Assembly (NCBI GenBank): GCA_014729205.1
Contig: WJKG01000233.1
Span: 1-9,702, forward strand
Source: a candidate division GN15 bacterium
Lineage (GTDB): Bacteria > Zixibacteria > MSB-5A5 > GN15 > FEB-12
Direction: 5' to 3'
DNA length: 9,702 nt
Below, piece by piece: positions 6,434 to 9,702 of the stretch (positions within the stretch are counted from its first letter, which is position 1; every line of letters starts with the position of its first letter). The notes beneath the pieces are model-generated. The model made no database searches. It saw only the letters and a program-made list of their open reading frames with translations, and was not told where the DNA came from. A program made the translations under genes and the position numbers.

Positions 6434-7171
6434 TTAGTCGCTCAGCATCTGCTGGAGCTTCATGGCGTCCTGAGGGGCATAGCCATTTTGATCATTGTCA
6501 AAATAGCAGAATACGTGATGTCCCTTTGACAGCCAGGTGTGTAGTGCTCCCGCCCAGCCGGAGAGCATCTGGCCGCCGTAGTGGCCTTTGTAGGCCTCAT
6601 GCGAGGGGCCATGCAGGCGCACATACACGAAATCAGCGGTCACTTCTTTGGGCGAGGTTTCCCCCTTGAGGTCGAAAACGCAGAACGCGGCATTGTGTGT
6701 CTGTAGAAGATCATACACATCATCGGCCCACCATGATTTGTCACGGAACTCGAATGTGTAGCGGTGATCCTTGGGGAGCATGTGTAGAAACCGCTCCAGC
6801 CGTTCAACATTCCGCCGCCAGTGCGGTGGGAGCTGAAAGAGGATCGGCCCTACGTGACTATTGAGCAAGTCAATACGCTTGAGAAACTTACGTGCTGCCG
6901 ACTGGCTCTCGCGCAGTTTCTTCATGTGCGTGATATAGCGGCTGGCCTTTACGGCGAAGATGAAGCTGTCATCGACCGTACGCACCCATTGCTGGAGTGT
7001 GCGGCGCCGCGGCAATTGATAGAAGGAGTTGTTAATCTCGACAGTTGGGAATCGATGGGAATAGTATTCCAGCCACTGATCCTGAGGCACATTGGGGTCA
7101 TAGAAGGCATTCCGCCAGTGTTCGTAGTTCCAACCGGATGTGCCAATCTGGAGGTTTGCCGGCTTTGTCAT
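6434..7171 (-). CDS. DUF72 / YecE-family protein
   Basis: The protein has 245 residues and belongs to the DUF72 (YecE-like) family, which forms a TIM-barrel-like fold and has no established biochemical role. Family signatures visible are the N-terminal IGTSGWNYEHW, then FPTVEINNSFYQLP, FAVKASRYITHMKKL, the central GPILFQLPPHW, FEFRDKSWW, YVRLHG and near the C-terminus CYFDNDQNGYAPQDA. Length and motif order match full-length members and nothing appears broken. The start at 7171 is preferred because it places the IGTSGW strand close to the N-terminus, and AAAGG lies shortly upstream. ATG codons at 7183 and 7204 are alternatives. The gene appears monocistronic: a probable terminator ends the gene before it, and it has its own candidate promoter. 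Members of this family are often seen in stress-related neighbourhoods, which agrees with this context but does not give a function. Confidence 0.9.
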   Translation of the reverse strand: MTKPANLQIGTSGWNYEHWRNAFYDPNVPQDQWLEYYSHRFPTVEINNSFYQLPRRRTLQQWVRTVDDSFIFAVKASRYITHMKKLRESQSAARKFLKRIDLLNSHVGPILFQLPPHWRRNVERLERFLHMLPKDHRYTFEFRDKSWWADDVYDLLQTHNAAFCVFDLKGETSPKEVTADFVYVRLHGPSHEAYKGHYGGQMLSGWAGALHTWLSKGHHVFCYFDNDQNGYAPQDAMKLQQMLSD

Positions 7172-7244
7172 AGAGCCTTTCATCCTGTGGAAGTGAACTT
7201 CCATGCTAGAGAGTTGTTGCTGTTGTAGTGCCGTTTGAGTCAGG

Positions 7245-7273
7245 ATTAAAGCCGGGGATCCAGCGTGGTGCAA
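7245..7273 (-). promoter_or_regulatory. Candidate sigma-70 promoter of the DUF72 gene
   Basis: On the minus strand, -35 TTGCAC (7273-7268) and -10 TTTAAT (7250-7245) are 17 bp apart. The -10 matches consensus at five of six positions; the -35 keeps only the TTG. The predicted start site near 7238 would leave a leader of about 65 nt. The spacer overlaps one arm of the 12-bp inverted repeat at 7257-7307, so a protein bound there could block the promoter. Confidence 0.45.
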
Positions 7274-7307
7274 GCGCTGAGAGGGGGGATAGCAGCCACG
7301 CTGGATC
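7257..7307. repeat. Perfect 12-bp inverted repeat upstream of the DUF72 gene
   Basis: GATCCAGCGTGG at 7257-7268 and its exact reverse complement CCACGCTGGATC at 7296-7307 flank a 27-nt middle that includes a run of six G. One arm lies inside the predicted -35/-10 spacer of the DUF72 promoter and the other upstream of the -35. This suggests an operator pair with centres 39 bp apart, or a hairpin in read-through RNA. There is no T-tract, so an intrinsic terminator is unlikely. Confidence 0.6.
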
Positions 7308-7377
7308 GGTCACGGCGTCATTCAGGTGAACAGAACCACCATCCCTGGCAATTCCCTTCGGGTGCTTCGGATCCTCA

Positions 7378-7410
7378 TAAACAAAAGAACCTATCCTATT
7401 CCAGGTTCTT
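7378..7410 (-). terminator. Probable intrinsic terminator after the hibernation-factor gene
   Basis: On the minus strand an 8-bp stem AAGAACCT / AGGTTCTT with a 10-nt loop is followed by a T-rich stretch (TTGTTTA). The stem is AT-rich for a terminator and the T run is interrupted, so strength is uncertain. The TAG stop codon of the upstream gene straddles the hairpin, so the last codons are part of the structure. Confidence 0.5.
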
Positions 7411-7984
7411 CTTTGGGGCGTTCGCCCGGCTTATCAACAATCTGTACCACCGTCGCCTGAGGGCCTTTTACGCCCTCCTCTTCGGAATAGCGTACGCCGG
7501 TACCCACACTCAGGCGTTCGAAGTCGCCCGATGTCACTGAATTCTGGTGGAAGTAGATGCGACGACCATCCATCGTGCGAAGGAAGCCGTGCTCTTCCTC
7601 AGGACGCAGCTCCTCGACTATGGCCACAGCTTCCTGGTCGGGATGGGTCTTGACCTCACCGCGTTGCTTTTCGGTAATGCGTTTTACCTGGCGTTCGGCT
7701 GCGTCGAAAGACTCGCGAATGAGCGTGGCCAGCGGCTGATCCAGATCATCCGCCGGTGTTTTCTTATCCACCACCACTTTTTGCGAGGGCGGGATATTCA
7801 GCGTGATGCGCACACGGAAGGGATTTCCCGTGTTCTGGCTGCTCTGTTTGCGTTCGAGAGAGACCTCGCCGCTGGTGATGTAGTCGCAGAAGCGCTCGAT
7901 CTTGTCCATGCGGCTGAGGATCAGATTCTCCAACTCCTCGGTGCGAGCTATATCGCGAAAACTGGTTTCAAGTGGCACTTGCAT
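7391..7984 (-). CDS. Ribosome hibernation factor (RaiA/HPF type) fused to a cold-shock-like domain
   Basis: The protein has 197 residues and two domains. Residues 1 to about 110 match the HPF/RaiA (sigma-54 modulation, S30AE) fold, with the tail PLATLIRESFDAAERQVKRITEKQRGEVK typical of these proteins. This domain binds the small ribosomal subunit and inactivates ribosomes under stress. Residues of about 120-185 resemble a cold-shock/OB fold: EEHGFLRTMDGRRIYFHQNSV corresponds to the RNA-binding RNP1 and RNP2 strands, followed by VGTGVRYSEEEGVKGPQATVV. The C-terminus is a short charged tail (KPGERPKEEPGIG). It lacks the dimerising C-terminal domain of long HPF. AAGGAGG lies 8 nt upstream of the ATG at 7984, which decides the start although the frame is open to 8107. 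The gene begins 1 nt after the stop of the small membrane-protein gene, so the two are probably translationally coupled. Confidence 0.88.
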   Translation of the reverse strand: MQVPLETSFRDIARTEELENLILSRMDKIERFCDYITSGEVSLERKQSSQNTGNPFRVRITLNIPPSQKVVVDKKTPADDLDQPLATLIRESFDAAERQVKRITEKQRGEVKTHPDQEAVAIVEELRPEEEHGFLRTMDGRRIYFHQNSVTSGDFERLSVGTGVRYSEEEGVKGPQATVVQIVDKPGERPKEEPGIG

Positions 7985-7985
7985 G

Positions 7986-8279
7986 TTACTTGCCTCCTTT
8001 TTTGGAGTCGTTCTGTTCGCAGTATGCTTGAGCCATTCGGTCGATGCTACTGTAGGTGCGAGCCGACAGCCAGCCACCGGCGAAACCGTCGGCGAATGCG
8101 ACCGCAATACCGATCACGCTGCCGGCGACAGTAGTCAGCAGGCTGCGGCCAATGCGGTCGAGGCCCACAGGTGTCTTGCGGTTCTGGTCACGTCGTATGG
8201 CCCACCACGTAAGCGCGGTCTGGCCCGCCAGCCAGAGCACACTGCCCGTTATTGCAAAGGTTCTGGCTTTAAGTGTCAT
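7986..8279 (-). CDS. Small protein with two predicted membrane helices, unknown function
   Basis: This 97-residue protein is not one I recognise. Two hydrophobic segments are visible: about residues 7-27 (FAITGSVLWLAGQTALTWWA) and about 47-70 (LTTVAGSVIGIAVAFADGFA). They are joined by a positively charged loop (IRRDQNRK), which the positive-inside rule would place in the cytoplasm, leaving both ends outside. The C-terminal tail is polar and ends in KKGGK. No signal peptidase site or catalytic motif is evident. The ATG at 8279 is chosen because GGGAG lies 10 nt upstream; the frame also allows a GTG at 8306. The last codons contain the AAGGAGG ribosome-binding site of the hibernation-factor gene, which begins 1 nt after this stop. 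The tight junction argues that the gene is real and co-expressed with that factor. Confidence 0.65.
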   Translation of the reverse strand: MTLKARTFAITGSVLWLAGQTALTWWAIRRDQNRKTPVGLDRIGRSLLTTVAGSVIGIAVAFADGFAGGWLSARTYSSIDRMAQAYCEQNDSKKGGK

Positions 8280-8295
8280 GTCAATTCTGCTCCCT

Positions 8296-8314
8296 GCCAC
8301 TGTCACACAGTGGC
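8296..8314. repeat. Perfect 8-bp-arm palindrome GCCACTGT-CAC-ACAGTGGC
   Basis: The arms are exact reverse complements with a 3-nt centre, located between the mutM stop (8337) and the start of the small membrane protein (8279). No T-tract follows on the minus strand, so it is probably not an intrinsic terminator. As RNA it would form a stable hairpin just upstream of the ribosome-binding site; as DNA it resembles a dimeric repressor operator. Either could adjust downstream expression relative to mutM. Confidence 0.55.
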
Positions 8315-8336
8315 CATTGGTAATCTGTCTTCAGTT

Positions 8337-9134
8337 TCAGGTCAGCTTCTCCTGGTGATCCTCGCACAGGTAGGCACCACGGCCCGAGAATTTTCTGCGG
8401 ACTATTGTACCACCACAGACGGGGCACTCAGCGCCCTCCTCGCGATGTGGCAGAAGGTAGCTCTTCGGCATTCTGTCCGGCTCCGCCTGTTTATCAATAG
8501 CCTTCTTGAGAACGGTCTGCATGGCCGTAAACAAAGTTCTGTAGTGCGTGTTCGAGAGCGCCGCGACCCGAGTTGAAGGGTGAATGCGGGCTCGAAAGAG
8601 GATCTCGTCGGAATACACATTGCCGATGCCGGCCAGTGTCTCCTGATCCATCAAAGCGGACTTGATTCCGCCCCGCTTGCCCTTCATTATCCGGGCTAAC
8701 TCGTCGGCACTTGAAATGTCCCGCAACGCGTCCGGCCCCAGTTTCTCGCGGTTGCGAAAAGCCTGGGGATCATTGGTCGGCTTCAGGTGGCCCAGTTTCC
8801 GTGGTGCGACATAGGCCAGGTGATAATCGTTGGCCAGATCAAACACCACCTGAGCATGTTCCGGCTGATCGTCGTCATCCTTGTAGTAGGCGAGATAACC
8901 GGTCATGCCGAAATGTACCGCCAGCCAGTCGTTCTTACCGAACCGAACAAACAGGTGTTTGCCGTGGCGCGTCGCCTCGTTGATACGCGAGTCCTTCACC
9001 AGGCTACTCAGTTTGCGCGATCCGATCCCGTCGAGTACCTGCGTACTGTGCGTTTCCACGTTTCGAACCTGCTTGTGCAGGGCGGTGGAGTTCAGGTATT
9101 GCCGGTAGATCTCGACATCAGGCAGTTCCGGCAT
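8337..9134 (-). CDS. mutM: Formamidopyrimidine-DNA glycosylase family (Fpg/MutM)
   Basis: This base-excision-repair enzyme would remove oxidised purines such as 8-oxoguanine and nick the abasic site. It has 265 residues, close to the usual 270. The mature N-terminus is PELPDVE, with Pro2 as the Schiff-base nucleophile and Glu3 as a catalytic acid. The beta-elimination lysine is in HGKHL (Lys59). HFGMTGYL follows, then the helix-two-turn-helix motif LAGIGNVYSDEILFRARIHP (about 167-186). The C-terminal zinc finger has Cys237, Cys240, Cys257 and His260, so the fourth ligand is His where the family normally has Cys; Arg252 of the finger loop is kept. A Nei-like member of the same superfamily is the alternative, but the overall pattern favours Fpg. 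GGAGG lies 10 nt before the ATG. The next gene begins 57 nt after the stop, with a palindrome in the gap. Confidence 0.9.
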   Translation of the reverse strand: MPELPDVEIYRQYLNSTALHKQVRNVETHSTQVLDGIGSRKLSSLVKDSRINEATRHGKHLFVRFGKNDWLAVHFGMTGYLAYYKDDDDQPEHAQVVFDLANDYHLAYVAPRKLGHLKPTNDPQAFRNREKLGPDALRDISSADELARIMKGKRGGIKSALMDQETLAGIGNVYSDEILFRARIHPSTRVAALSNTHYRTLFTAMQTVLKKAIDKQAEPDRMPKSYLLPHREEGAECPVCGGTIVRRKFSGRGAYLCEDHQEKLT

Positions 9135-9194
9135 TGAATCTTCGCCTCCTTACAGGGCAGGGAGAGTTGGAAGTGCTCACCATTGACAGGAGCA

Positions 9195-9214
9195 GGAGCC
9201 GTTGGGCAGGCTCC
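9195..9214. other. GC-rich hairpin GGAGCC-N8-GGCTCC between the BON gene and mutM
   Basis: A 6-bp GC-rich inverted repeat with an 8-nt loop lies in the 144-bp gap between the stop of the BON-domain gene (9279) and the start of mutM (9134). There is no following T-tract on either strand. It may help end or stabilise the BON transcript. I see no convincing promoter for mutM in this gap. Confidence 0.25.
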
Positions 9215-9278
9215 CACTCCGTGGACAAAACCGTCAGGGAAAGAGCGGTTTCGTGTGCGCTGAGGTGAGAACTTGTCA

Positions 9279-9702
9279 TTATCGATAGAATTCCGGGCCG
9301 TACTGGACCGTCAGGTTGTTATCGACGGCAATTGCGCCGCCCTGGTATGCCTCGGTGGTCGCTTCCAGTCGCTCGTTCCACGTGTCAACCTCACCGGTCA
9401 GCGTGGCTTTGCCGTTTTCTACTGTCACATTGACCTGGTCACTTTCGACGTATGGACTCCACCACATCTCGTCTTTGATCTCTTCCTGGATCTCCCAGTC
9501 GGTGGATGTGACATAGAAGTCACTGGGGATTACGTACCAGTCATAGTCATACGGGTACCACCAGTCGTAGTCGACATACGGGCTGTACACCAGAGCTTCG
9601 TTCGGCTCATCAACCATCAGGTTATTGTCGACGGCAACTACGCCGGAGACCTGAGCCGCGATATCGTCTGCCTGCGCCTTGTCAAAGTAGGTGTCGACGG
9701 TA
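9279..9702 (-). CDS. BON-domain protein, 5' end cut by window edge
   Basis: Only the C-terminal 140 codons are visible and the frame is open at the right edge, so the ATG at 9617 is internal rather than the start. The tail of one BON module (VDTYFDKAQADDIAAQVSGV, then VAVDNNLMV) is followed by a linker of about 30 residues extremely rich in Tyr, Trp and Asp (SPYVDYDWWYPYDYDWYVI). A second, complete module follows, running from about STDWEIQEEIKDEMWWSPYV through VENGKATLTGEVDTW to AVDNNLTV. BON domains (OsmY type) occur in periplasmic or outer-membrane-associated proteins and may bind phospholipid. A signal peptide would lie outside the window. The last residues are QYGPEFYR. OsmY-like proteins are often induced by osmotic or general stress, which suits the neighbouring genes; regulation here is not visible. 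Confidence 0.85.
   Translation of the reverse strand, partial: TVDTYFDKAQADDIAAQVSGVVAVDNNLMVDEPNEALVYSPYVDYDWWYPYDYDWYVIPSDFYVTSTDWEIQEEIKDEMWWSPYVESDQVNVTVENGKATLTGEVDTWNERLEATTEAYQGGAIAVDNNLTVQYGPEFYR
9307..9333 (-). repeat. Intragenic repeat copy 1 (end of the C-terminal BON module)
   Basis: These 27 bases are matched at 23 positions by 9613-9639. Both encode the end of a BON module (AVDNNL followed by TV or MV). The four differences are all transitions, which fits duplication of a BON unit inside the gene or strong constraint on both copies. Confidence 0.6.
9613..9639 (-). repeat. Intragenic repeat copy 2 (end of the preceding BON module)
   Basis: This is the partner of 9307-9333, spaced 306 bp away, which equals 102 codons and so keeps frame. 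It encodes the end of the upstream BON module. Confidence 0.6.

Noticed and set aside
7985..8107. N-terminal extension of the hibernation factor
   Set aside because: It would overlap the small membrane-protein gene and ignore the strong AAGGAGG before the ATG at 7984.

Overview
The window (about 9.7 kb, moderately GC-rich) carries nine protein genes, all on the minus strand, so transcription runs from high to low coordinates. Two genes are cut by the window edges. It looks like chromosomal DNA of a Gram-negative bacterium. The supporting signs are an NtrC-type activator with a matching sigma-54 promoter, an N-ATPase (alternate F-type ATPase) beta subunit, and a BON-domain protein. I cannot name the phylum with confidence: Desulfobacterota, Proteobacteria or an FCB-group lineage would all fit. 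No mobile element, CRISPR array, tRNA or rRNA was seen.

Right part (9702 to 7391). A BON-domain protein enters from the right edge. It is followed by a short spacer and then a three-gene run: a formamidopyrimidine-DNA glycosylase family enzyme (mutM), an unrecognised two-helix membrane protein, and a ribosome hibernation factor (RaiA/HPF type) fused to a cold-shock-like domain. A hairpin plus T-rich tract at the end of the hibernation factor gene looks like a terminator. This block reads as stress and dormancy functions: envelope, DNA repair and ribosome storage.

Middle (7390 to 4596). A DUF72/YecE-family gene follows, with a candidate sigma-70 promoter whose spacer overlaps one arm of a perfect 12-bp inverted repeat. 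Next is a complete NtrC-family response regulator (receiver, AAA+, Fis-type HTH), itself behind a good sigma-70 promoter. A 283-bp intergenic region downstream of it holds a near-consensus -24/-12 promoter and upstream dyads that could be activator sites.

Left part (4595 to 1). The sigma-54 promoter reads into a tightly packed operon: a 118-residue receiver-like protein that has lost its phosphoacceptor Asp, a full-length phosphoenolpyruvate synthase, a P-loop kinase of the UPF0200/dephospho-CoA-kinase-like type with an atypical Walker A motif, and atpD. AtpD is normally the first gene of the N-ATPase operon, so the remaining subunits are expected beyond position 1.

The most interesting reading is that a two-component, sigma-54-controlled switch expresses PEP synthase together with an alternate, possibly Na+-translocating ATPase and two small accessory proteins of unknown function. 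This would be a carbon/energy module sitting beside stress and dormancy genes. Gene order, spacing and the promoter are seen in the sequence; the joint regulation and physiological role are inference.
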